64,000 nt of DNA from Corallium rubrum (taxonomy: Eukaryota; Cnidaria; Anthozoa; Scleralcyonacea; Coralliidae). The notes beneath the pieces are model-generated. The model worked only from the letters and a program-made list of their open reading frames with translations. It had not been told where the DNA came from and searched no databases. The first letter of the stretch is position 1; every line of letters starts with the position of its first letter. This document shows, in pieces, positions 56,801 to 64,000 of the stretch. The stretch is from contig OZ035998.1 in assembly GCA_964035015.1 (NCBI GenBank), positions 13,722,958 to 13,786,957 of the forward strand, given 5' to 3'. Made by a program: the position numbers and the translations under genes.

Positions 56801-59800
56801 ACCGGACAAGTAGAAAAAACTCTACTTCGCCCGGCTGGGATTCGAACCCGCGACCTTCAATTCGAGTACCAGTGACCTTCGAGTACCAGTTCGATGCTCT
56901 ATACTGAGCTACAGGTCAAGTTGGAAGCTGAAGGTCGAATGATAGTACTTAGGCTATTTGATATTTCGAAGCAAACTAGTTTCTTGAAAATCTAGACAAC
57001 AGTCTTTATGCATTGCGATTTCAGATGGTTATTGTGGAACAGTGAACTCGTCATGTATGAAGACTGTTGCCAGATATTGAAGAAACTAGTCTGTTTCGAA
57101 ATATCAAATAGCCTTGACCTGTAACTCAGTTAGTAGAACATCGGACTAGTAAAACGAAGGTCGCTGGTTTGAATCCCAGGTGGGCCAAGTATAGAGTGTT
57201 GTGTAATACCATAATCGCCTCGGATTCTTTTGTTCTCCGAGGGAATGTAAACCTCGTATTTCCCTCATTGCTCATGTAAGAGGGAAATTTTTCCTTTGTC
57301 TTCTAATTTTCCCGTGCATGTTTCCTATCCAGTTCCCTTCCGTTACCTATGCAAAAACGAAACAACTTTGACTTTTTTCTAACTCTCAGTTATATGTCTT
57401 TTAAACTAGAATGTCGTAGTAGCATCTCCGAAGTTTCTTGGAAAGCGTGTTAGTGCAAACAACAAAGAGAACGGCCTGAGTGTGGGTAGTATACTTGTTA
57501 TTGCGTAAGTAAAAAATTTTCGGTATTTATCAGATCCAACGTCACATCGCTTCCTGGTTTCTTTGTCTTGAAAGCCTGGTTAATAAAATTGGCAAGCATA
57601 TCGCGAACAAACACAGATAGTTCAACTTGATTCACTGATTTTTCCGATCGATCAGTCTCTCTTCGTGGACTTCGTGTTCATGGTTGGCGGTTGTAGTTGC
57701 ATTTGTCTGCACTTGCCTGTGACTGTTTACTGATTTTGTGTGAGTGAACGGTGAACCAGACTTTAGCAACGGCAAATGGAAGCGAGTTTTTAACTCTTTA
57801 TCCTGTCTGCATAGGTACTGTACTTAGTTTTTTTATTCTGGCTAACACTAGACGATTAATTCTATTTACCTTTTCGGGGGAAGTTTTGAAAAGGATGAGT
57901 TCATAAAAAGAATCAATGGGACAATGAAGCATCTGCATGGATACAAAAAGTTTAGCAACATAGATTTTTCTATTTAATATGTGCCTGACAATGTTTCGTC
58001 AAGCCACAGATCGCCCAGATGCGTGATATGCCACGTGAACAGTAAACTCGTTCTCAGGGCCTTACGGCTTTTGCGCGAAGGCCGAGAAGTGTAACACTCC
58101 TCGTGAAATTGGCCTCGCTTTCTTTGGTTTACAAACCATTGTAAGTTCACGAAAAAATTCATCGTGTAACACGCTGCACTTTTAAACATGTAGACGCATG
58201 TACACAGTGCGTACCTATGTTTTTGTTAAACGCGCGTCTCGTCAGAGCGGATCAGTTCCTTGTACGCGCTATTCATTAATATTTTTGATGGGTTGGTGGT
58301 AGACAAGTAAAGTATAGTTAGTCTTAGAAGTGAGTTGTCCAAATGCACCCTTACTTTTTACTTCAAGTATTTCTTTAATACTTAAATTCATTATTCCTGT
58401 ATATTCATCTTGAAGTGATTTTTATTTATTTTTATTCAATTATTTTTATTTATTTTATTCAAGTACAAAATAAAAGAAATGATACTAACTGATAATAACA
58501 ATTGCAAGAAACAAGCGGCAGTCTGCATGTATCCAACCCAAACGATCCGGTAGGCATGCTGTATTTTGTAGCCCCAAAAGGCCTTTTTTAAGGATTGTCT
58601 CGTGGGGGCCATTCACCAAAAGGGACTCTTCGGGGCATGCCCCCTGGGAAAATTTTGAAATTTAGAAGAGTGGTTTTTTAGGACCACTGGAGGTTATACA
58701 CAGCATTGCTGTCAGAACTCATCAGCATGCGGAATATGACTGTCCCATATATGAAAACATTTATTAGTACATTCATTTTAGTGAAAGAACAGTTAATATC
58801 ATAAATAGAAATGCTGGACAAGATTGTTACATACTTAAGCATTTTAATTTAAATGCTTGAAGAAAAAGTGGGGAAAGAGTTAATTATATAGGTATTTTTC
58901 TTTTGTATTCTCGCCGCTACATTTTTGTTCATTTGCTTGTTCTTCAGCAAAAATGGACTTTTCCTTGGAGGGCCAAAATCAATTCGGGGGGAGGGCGGCT
59001 GGGGGGACTTTTCCTCCAGCTTGTATATTCAAAAAAAGCCCTGCAGAATAGAAATGTTTGAGATTGAAAAACAAATAAAAGCGCTAGCTTATCTCCTTTC
59101 TAGTTTCTTCGTTCTTCTGGTGGTTTACCTCGTTACTGGAATATTATTCATGAAATACAGAAAAGAAGCATCAGGAAAGGACTTAATTCCTAACCTAGGA
59201 TTTTGGACGTCTCTTCCCGGATTAATCAAGGTACGGTATTGAATGATAATTTGTCTGTCGCTAAATGCATTATTCTCCAATATTTTTATAGTTTTAAACT
59301 AAATGTATATGTTCAATGGACCTCTTCACCAATAGTGGCGCCATCTTGAATTCGCATTGCATTGTGGTCTAACCAGGGTAATAAGCTCAATTAAAAGGGT
59401 GATTGCTTAATGTTGAGACACAATGCGGTAATGTTTTCTTGATAAACACTTTCATGGCAACAATGTCTAGATATGATCGTTGTCATATTGGTAAAAGCAA
59501 AAATTCTCGTACGTATAAGGATACATTTGTCATGAATCTATCCTTACACGTCCGAGAATTGTTGCTTTTACCAATGTGACAGTTATTATATTTAGATATT
59601 GTTGCCACGAAAGTATTTATAAAGAAAAAGATGACCGCATTGTGTCTCAACACTACGCAATCGCCCTTTTAATGGAGCGTGTTACCCTGGATAGACCATA
59701 ATGCATTGCGAATTCAAGATGGCGCCGCTATTGGTGAAAAGGTCCATTCTATTAGTTTAAATTTGTAACCATTGCTTTACGTTTGCGTTACGATTGTCGA

Positions 59801-59988
59801 GCACGGCAATCGTCGGTATCCGACGGGCGACGACGACGACGACGACGACGTTGCGTTACCGTTACGTTACGTTACCCTACACTACCCTATTAAATATTTC
59901 TTGTTTTGTACTTTTGTAGGACGGGTGCGTTTTCTTTGGTGGAAAAGTAAAATCGTTGTCCTCGAAAAATAGCTATGAAGCAATTTAA
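44876..59988 (+). CDS. M6PR: Cation-dependent mannose-6-phosphate receptor-like protein, complete 7-exon gene
   Basis: Exons are 44876-45093, 46139-46232, 52166-52299, 56084-56156, 57410-57504, 59104-59230 and 59920-59988. All junctions are GT-AG and in frame, giving 269 residues, close to the 277 of human M6PR. An N-terminal hydrophobic stretch ending near PYVNCA (residue 28) looks like a signal peptide. The luminal part has cysteines at 39, 45, 47, 89, 100, 104 and 106. One transmembrane segment spans about 199-221, followed by a 48-residue tail. The strongest match is across the membrane and tail: GLSVGSILVIAFFVLLVVYL, PNLGFWTSLPGLIKDGCVFF, parallel to the M6PR layout I recall. M6PR carries lysosomal hydrolases from Golgi to endosomes. 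I cannot assign all four sugar-binding residues (Gln, Arg, Glu, Tyr) in the luminal domain, so ligand binding is unproven. Intron 2 holds a 5-kb minisatellite. Confidence 0.85.
45359..45513 (+). pseudogene. Broken helicase fragment (DEAD/RecQ-type Walker A region)
   Basis: One frame reads FKVDCLNDLQLK and then hits a stop at 45395. The adjacent frame from 45394 continues TLEKLVNSQDVLVIPATGSG followed by KSLIFQSTSIFD. Together they resemble the region of a superfamily 2 helicase around the Walker A loop (TGSGKS), with a one-base frameshift. The frame ends without further motifs. It lies in receptor-gene intron 1 and is probably a mobile-element or retrocopy remnant. Confidence 0.5.
46840..51805. 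repeat. 5-kb, 19-bp-unit minisatellite with 1322-bp higher-order repeat
   Basis: The unit is GTTGGTAGTCTTCTGCAGT with variants (TGTAGG, TATTGG, AGAGTT), most copies containing a PstI site CTGCAG. Longer blocks repeat at an offset of 1322 bp: irregular features such as AGAGACGAATTAATTG recur at 47267 and 48589, and AGAGACGAGTTGGTAAG at 47539 and 48861. Later blocks are shorter reshuffled duplicates. Because 19 is not a multiple of 3 and the unit has no stops on the - strand, frames of up to 334 codons (TAEDYQHCRRLPTLQKTTN periodicity) are open there. These are artefacts. It lies within receptor-gene intron 2. Confidence 0.95.
53448..53927. mobile_element. Element with ATAGGCGTAGAGT inverted ends
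   Basis: ATAGGCGTAGAGT at the left is matched by ACTCTACGCCTAT at the right. The interior shares GGGACTCTTC, TATGCCCCCCAGAAATTTTT and GAAATACCATTTCCTGCATT with copies at 19505, 56248 and 58560. A C tract precedes the right end. Confidence 0.65.
54805..54974. mobile_element. 170-bp MITE related to 16019-16159
   Basis: AAAGCCCGGTTTCCATTCAG pairs with CTGAATGGAAATCCCCCTTT. The interior CTTTTGTCTGTGGGCTCTCG and GAGACAAAGGAAGCGATCGC parallels the element at 16019. The 60-codon frame at its right end is not supported. Confidence 0.6.
55118..55569. mobile_element. Foldback element with about 190-bp arms
   Basis: AACTTTAAAGTGTTTATGCA at the left is matched inverted by TGCATAAACACTTTAAAGTT at the right. 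The arms include AAATGACAAAGTAACA/ATGTTACTTTGTCATTTT and GATATCACACTGCATAATGA with its complement. Confidence 0.75.
55708..55926. repeat. (TTTAG)n switching to (TTTAA)n microsatellite
   Basis: About 30 uninterrupted TTTAG copies (55711-55861) pass directly into about 13 TTTAA copies. This is receptor-gene intron 3, about 160 bases before exon 4. Confidence 0.97.
56248..56614. mobile_element. Element with GGCGTAGCCAGG inverted ends
   Basis: AGGCGTAGCCAGGATTTTGA pairs with CCCCCCTGGCTACGCCACTG at the right. The interior has GGGTCTGGGGCATGCTCCCC and GAAATGCCATTTCCTGGC, shared with the copies at 19505, 53448 and 58560. Confidence 0.7.
56790..56925 (-). mobile_element. tRNA-derived SINE copy
   Basis: On the - strand CTTGACCTGTAGCTCAGTAT gives a tRNA-like start and A box, followed by GGTCGCGGGTTCGAATCCCA as B box. 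The tail is AAGTAGAGTTTTTTCTACTT. The GAGTACCAGTGACCTTC segment in the middle is partly duplicated. Confidence 0.65.
57111..57215 (+). mobile_element. tRNA-derived SINE copy
   Basis: GACCTGTAACTCAGTTAGTA and GGTCGCTGGTTTGAATCCCA are A- and B-box-like and match the inverted copy at 56790-56925. The tail CCAAGTATAGAGTGTT differs. Confidence 0.6.
58560..58700. repeat. Fragment of the GGCATGCCCCC dispersed repeat
   Basis: GGCCTTTTTTAAGGATTG, AAAAGGGACTCTTCGGGGCA and GAAAATTTTGAAATTTAGAA match the interior of the 53448-53927 element. Confidence 0.55.
59314..59748. mobile_element. Foldback element with about 180-bp arms
   Basis: AATGGACCTCTTCACCAATA pairs with TATTGGTGAAAAGGTCCATT. The arms carry GGCGCCATCTTGAATTCGCA and TTGGTAAAAGCAAAAATTCT with their complements. 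It lies in the last intron of the receptor gene. Confidence 0.8.
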
Positions 59989-60085
59989 TATTGTATTTAC
60001 GTTTTTGAAAAATGTTAAGCCAGATTCATCCAAACTTGCATGGAAGATTTATACTTGCTGTATGTAATCCATTGATCTCTAAAAA

Positions 60086-60637
60086 GGGCCTGTTTACAAG
60101 GGGGTTACCCTAGCACCCGTGTTTCCCTATATAGCTCTCTACATTTCTTGTTTTCTTTTGTTTGTCGTGTTTACAAGGACGCTAGGGTTCTTAGTAGCAT
60201 AGTCAATCGAGATATGGTCTGGAAACTCAGCTAAAGTCTTTGGTCTATCTTTTTGTTCACCTTTATGCATTTTTGTGCACGGTCACTGGACATATTGTAT
60301 TTTAGTATAATGAACGAATTGTCCAATAGCAAGGATGTGCACGGTGTAAGGTACGATTCAACATAAAATCACAGCTTATTATAGGCGCTTTGAAGTTTGC
60401 CGATTTTCCAGACCATATAACTCGATTGACTGGGTTATGTTTTGTCCTTGTAAACGCATTTGGTAGGGATAACTCGCCTACCCCGGGACAACGTTTTACT
60501 AGTTCCGATCCAGGCTTCTTGTTATTACTGCTTGGTATCCACGTCTAATAAAGTTGACCCTGTGAAATTTTGCTTGTAAACCCAGGCTAGCTTTGACCCG
60601 GGTGCTAGGGTAACCATACCTCCTTGTAAACAGGCCC
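60086..60637. mobile_element. 552-bp element with GGGCCTGTTTACAAGG ends
   Basis: GGGCCTGTTTACAAGGGGGT pairs with CCTCCTTGTAAACAGGCCC. Subterminal GTTACCCTAGCACCCG pairs with CGGGTGCTAGGGTAAC. Inner GATATGGTCTGGAAA/TTTCCAGACCATAT also pairs. The ends resemble the TTA-duplicating family, but the flanks here are A-rich and the duplication is not clear. Confidence 0.7.
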
Positions 60638-61655
60638 TAAAAGAAGACTCCTTGTTGACCAGAGTCAAAAGCTAGCTCGCGAAATCTCCATTCCGTCCCT
60701 AATTGCTAATCAGTACGAAGATGGAAAATCGGGACAAAATAGTGTGGTTTTGGCTGTAAAAAACGGGGGGGGGGGAGGAAAAAGCGAATTTAATATCTTT
60801 GCATTCAACTCAAATTATAGTAATAATTAATATAAGTAATTTGCTGATCGTGACTAAGTTACCGTTTGTTGCGCATGCTCATTGGTGGATAAGTGGCATG
60901 ACAATCCACCGATCGAGGGTTTCAATTTCCAAACTGAGTAGAACTGGAACGAGCGAACAAATATACATACTTCTACTCTTCTAGGAAACAAATAAGCTAA
61001 AGGCATGTAATAATTATGATATGTGTGTGTTTTCTTGTTCTGGGTCACCTTTTAGAGAATCTTGCTCAGCTGGTTTAACCTAAACACAAACCTTACCCTG
61101 ACTCTAGACATGCAGTAACCGACGGGTTTCTCACCTAACCTGTACTCTTATCGACTAGTGCAAAACTGCAACCTTATGGTAAACCGTTAGATGCTCGAAA
61201 GTCGAACCGTGGCTACATATGTTGATGCTCGGATGTGGAGGCGTATACCTAACGGGTTGCAAATTCATATAGTCATTTGTACATTTGGAATTACATAAGG
61301 TCAAATGTAACCTATCATACGTCCGAAGGGCTCGCTTTGTCACTTCAATTCCGTATCATTTTGTCTCCAAGTCGACTATACTTTAATCTGTTGATTTATT
61401 CGAGCAACGAAGTCGCGGATAGTCCCAAACAAAAAGGGGGTTTGGGAAGTCTATGAACGGCTCAACTAACTTTCGAATTTGTCATGATCAAGTGTGAGAA
61501 AGCCATGGCTTGGTAGTTCGTAATATTCGTATGGCTAGCCCTCTTTGCCGAGATCCTGCATCTTAACGTAATTCCTTGAAAAAAACCCAACATTGTTTGC
61601 GTTTACACCAGAAGAGGGCCAGTCCCCCTAGGCGAGATGCCGTGATCTCACTATT

Positions 61656-61825
61656 AGAGACCTTAAGATACCCCGGGTTCGGTTTACGGGTACGGGTAAT
61701 CTACCCGTACCCGTAGTCGTATGTACGGGTAGACCATGATCTCGGGAAAACGGGTAGATATTACGAGTAAACAAAAATGGCGGTACCCGTACCCGTAAAC
61801 CGAACCGGGGGTATCTTAAGGTCTT
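61656..61825. mobile_element. 170-bp MITE with ACGGGTACGGG motifs
   Basis: AGACCTTAAGATACCCCGGG and GGTTCGGTTTACGGGTACGG at the left pair with the right end (CCGTACCCGTAAACCGAACC, GGTATCTTAAGGTCTT). CTACCCGTACCCGTAG repeats lie inside. Confidence 0.7.
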
Positions 61826-62119
61826 TAATGACAACCCTAGATCTCGCTTAGCAGTTAGGAGGGCTGGAAATTTCCCATGTAAATTCACTCGAGGGCTGGC
61901 CCTCTGAGGAGAGCTAGCAAATCGAAGCTCAGCATATGTAAAGTTTGCCTTTCTTGCTTCTGACTAATATTTTTGGTTGTGTTTCAATTTGTGTTTGTTC
62001 ATGTGTTTGTTTGTAGTCGTGTTTGCGGAAACATGATTTCGGGCTTCGTAAGAAAGTTGCACAAGTTGGTAAACAAGCCAATTCGCGAGATGAAATTCAG
62101 CCCTCTTACTAGGGCTAGC

Positions 62120-62224
62120 CAGCCTCGTACCCACGCGTCTTTGGGAAGTTGCCCTGAGCGCGCGGGGGCTTTTGGGAAGGACGCGTCAGCGCAACTTCCC
62201 CAAAGACGCCTGGGTACGAGGCTG
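62120..62224. mobile_element. 105-bp hairpin element
   Basis: CAGCCTCGTACCCACGCGTC, then TTTGGGAAGTTGC, pairs with the right half (GCAACTTCCCCAAAGACGC, TGGGTACGAGGCTG). The loop is GC-rich (GAGCGCGCGGGGGC). Confidence 0.7.
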
Positions 62225-62232
62225 AGGGTTAG

Positions 62233-62434
62233 CCTGGTACCCTGGCCCAATCAAAGAATATGGGCCAGGTGACCACTAATCTCATTCTCGGGTCATCAGG
62301 GCTGAGTCCACTTATGACGATTGCAGTTTTACTCATAGCCACTAAAAACGCGCGAAATTTTAACCAATAGGAAAGCAGAAGTCTTTAGTGGTTACCTGGC
62401 CCATATTTGTTTTGAAATTGGGCCAGGGTACCAG
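62233..62434. mobile_element. 202-bp MITE with CTGGTACCCTGGCCC ends
   Basis: CTGGTACCCTGGCCCAATC pairs with ATTGGGCCAGGGTACCAG. Inner ATGGGCCAGGTGACCACT pairs with AGTGGTTACCTGGCCCAT. The neighbouring hairpin at 62120-62224 is nine bases away. Confidence 0.75.
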
Positions 62435-62701
62435 ATCAGTGTACCAGACTAGCTGAGGGTAAGCCCTACCAAGAGGGCTCATGTAACGCCTCCTATTAAA
62501 GACTTTCCGTTTCAGAAATACAATCAGCCAGACAGCTACAATTCAGCTCTGCGGTGAGTGATAGCTACGGTGCAAGGGTCACCTGGCTTCTCCATACAAA
62601 CACGCCGTTTCTGGCCTGATAAATTAAAGTGGAAGTACGATAGAATTTTCAGCTTGCCTTTTTTCCGGCCGAAATCAGTTCTTATGGTCCTAATATAACT
62701 T

Positions 62702-62705
<4 letters not shown>

Positions 62706-62784
<79 letters not shown>

Positions 62785-62848
62785 AAATATTACCAGGGTT
62801 AAGTCACGTTGGCCTGAAAAACAGAGAAAAATCCTCTCGACGTTTCGA

Positions 62849-62923
<75 letters not shown>
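62706..62923. repeat. Two (TA)n microsatellites around a unique spacer
   Basis: TA runs at about 62706-62783 and about 62850-62923 flank a spacer containing ACCAGGGTTAAGTCACGTTG. The IYIYIY reading frames are artefacts. Confidence 0.95.
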
Positions 62924-62926
<3 letters not shown>

Positions 62927-63101
62927 GATCTTAGAAAATGTTTTCTACGTTGGAAATACCCACATATTCCATGTAAACATGATCCTTCTCCAAAGGAACA
63001 CGTGTACAACTGAATGTGACATGTCAAACATCTGTCAGTTTCTTCTGTAGTCTCGTGTTTACACACACCAGACTAACTACGCTAGCTAAAAGTTACGGAC
63101 T

Positions 63102-63251
63102 ATGGAGACCCAATTAGTAGTTACCGACGTCGAGACAACTAAATTACTTAGTAAGTTCATTTCTGATATAGATGATATCTGTCGTTATTTAACAAGAAAG
63201 GATTATAGACTAGTTTTAGAGAAATATATTAAGTCATTTAGTATGCACTAA
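63102..63251 (+). other. Short ORF, 49 codons, possible small gene or first exon
   Basis: An ATG at 63102 opens METQLVVTDVETTKLLSKFI, and the frame ends RLVLEKYIKSFSMH at a TAA (63249-63251). The composition looks protein-like, but I do not recognise it and see no clear splice donor inside. Confidence 0.25.
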
Positions 63252-63825
63252 CAACCGCGGCACATCAAAGAGTCTATTACTAGAAAATATTATACTTCCT
63301 GTTCCGTGAAATATCTTGTGACATCGATCTCGTGACCGAAAGCGAAGCGTAAATAACCATCTAGAGGTCACTTTAACGAGGTAAATATGTGATTCTATAA
63401 AGTTTATTTCTTTATAATATGTATTTTTATTTCTAGTTAATTTTGTACATTTGTTCATACACCGTCTTGTCAATATATTGTAGTAATCATCTTCATACTC
63501 TATCCATACATCGTATTTAGTTTAGCTAATTCGATACGCATATGATCTTGGTCCTGTAGCTGTAAATAGAATAATATAGCCAGGCCTAGCTTATGCAGGA
63601 AATCAGGAATAGCCTCGACTCTTACTATAAATTATAGAGGTCGGGCACTGCATGGTCTGTGGCCACGGCGGTTGGGTAGTTACTTCCGTTTTCACTTCCA
63701 TCTTTACCGCGATGCGATGTGAAATGTGTGCCATCAAGTATACAACAGGTTGCGAATATTTTTCTTGAAAATATTTCGTGCTGGACGTGTGCGGTGTGCA
63801 TAAAGCCCTAATCAAACGAGAACGC

Positions 63826-64000
63826 AAGTCATCGCAAGTTGGCAGTCACGCTATCTCAGCCAGCCGCCGTGACAAAGTTAAAACTCGTTTAAAACACTCA
63901 TGAAACCTTTATTTTGTTAATTTGGGTGTTCGAACGACCGCCACAGAAATTTATGATTGCCAACTTGCGATGAACGCGATCATATTCGCCAAAATAACAT
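63826..64000. mobile_element. Inverted-repeat element reaching the window edge
   Basis: CATCGCAAGTTGGCAGTCA (near 63828) pairs with TGATTGCCAACTTGCGATG (near 63954). The preceding TAATCAAACGAGAACGCAAG suggests that the element starts near 63810. The right end may lie beyond the window. Confidence 0.4.

Larger units (their letters stand above)
59989..64000. other. Region 3' of the receptor gene, no recognised gene
   Basis: This stretch holds several foldback elements, TA microsatellites and two short open frames, listed separately. The rest is AT-rich sequence in which I find no supported exon. Confidence 0.45.

Noticed and set aside
57111-57185. A functional tRNA gene
   Set aside because: A- and B-box-like motifs are present but the acceptor and anticodon stems do not pair properly. 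Related copies with a common tail indicate a SINE.
63636-63827. - strand frame of about 55 codons beginning MHTAHVQHEIFSRK
   Set aside because: It is a short frame with no recognised domain and competing frames of similar length. It adjoins an inverted-repeat element and was not supported.

Overview
This is an AT-rich animal nuclear genome window with spliced genes. Canonical GT-AG introns hold many microsatellites, minisatellites, foldback elements and small DNA transposons that leave TTA target duplications. The repeat landscape suggests an anthozoan cnidarian (sea anemone or coral), but that is an inference from pattern, not a proof. The window holds no bacterial operons, CRISPR arrays or rRNA genes.

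Three protein genes can be reconstructed with phase-consistent exons. On the left, the last six exons of a PMS1-like mismatch-repair protein run on the + strand (1949-7131). Tail-to-tail with it, on the - strand, is a complete 15-exon ANKZF1/Vms1 gene (39057 down to 9275, 759 codons), the peptidyl-tRNA hydrolase of ribosome-associated quality control. Head-to-head with ANKZF1, on the + strand, is a complete 7-exon gene for a type I membrane protein resembling the cation-dependent mannose-6-phosphate receptor (44876-59988, 269 codons). They look like ordinary housekeeping neighbours rather than one pathway.

The most unusual structure is inside ANKZF1 intron 8, which is 14.4 kb. A 12.9-kb segment (17940-30855) is bounded by 25-bp perfect terminal inverted repeats beginning CACTCTAAAAACACTCTGG. 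It has CCTGGTTA-rich subterminal repeats and carries, on the opposite strand to ANKZF1, a multi-exon gene with an N-terminal SAM domain (20738-28423) that now appears disrupted. The segment interrupts an older dispersed repeat whose uninterrupted relatives lie elsewhere in the window, which supports a transposition event. A second inverted-repeat element rich in GTTCATGAAC (23058-26574) sits inside an intron of that SAM gene.

Other notable structures are a 5-kb, 19-bp-unit minisatellite with a 1322-bp higher-order period in intron 2 of the receptor gene, a 1.3-kb, 17-bp-unit minisatellite in ANKZF1 intron 10, a 373-bp tandem duplication of ATGC-rich DNA at 41.5-42.2 kb, a degenerate LINE 3' end in ANKZF1 intron 4, a broken helicase fragment at 45.4 kb, tRNA-derived SINE copies, and many palindromic foldback elements. 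From 59989 to 64000 there are mostly such elements and no confidently recognised gene.
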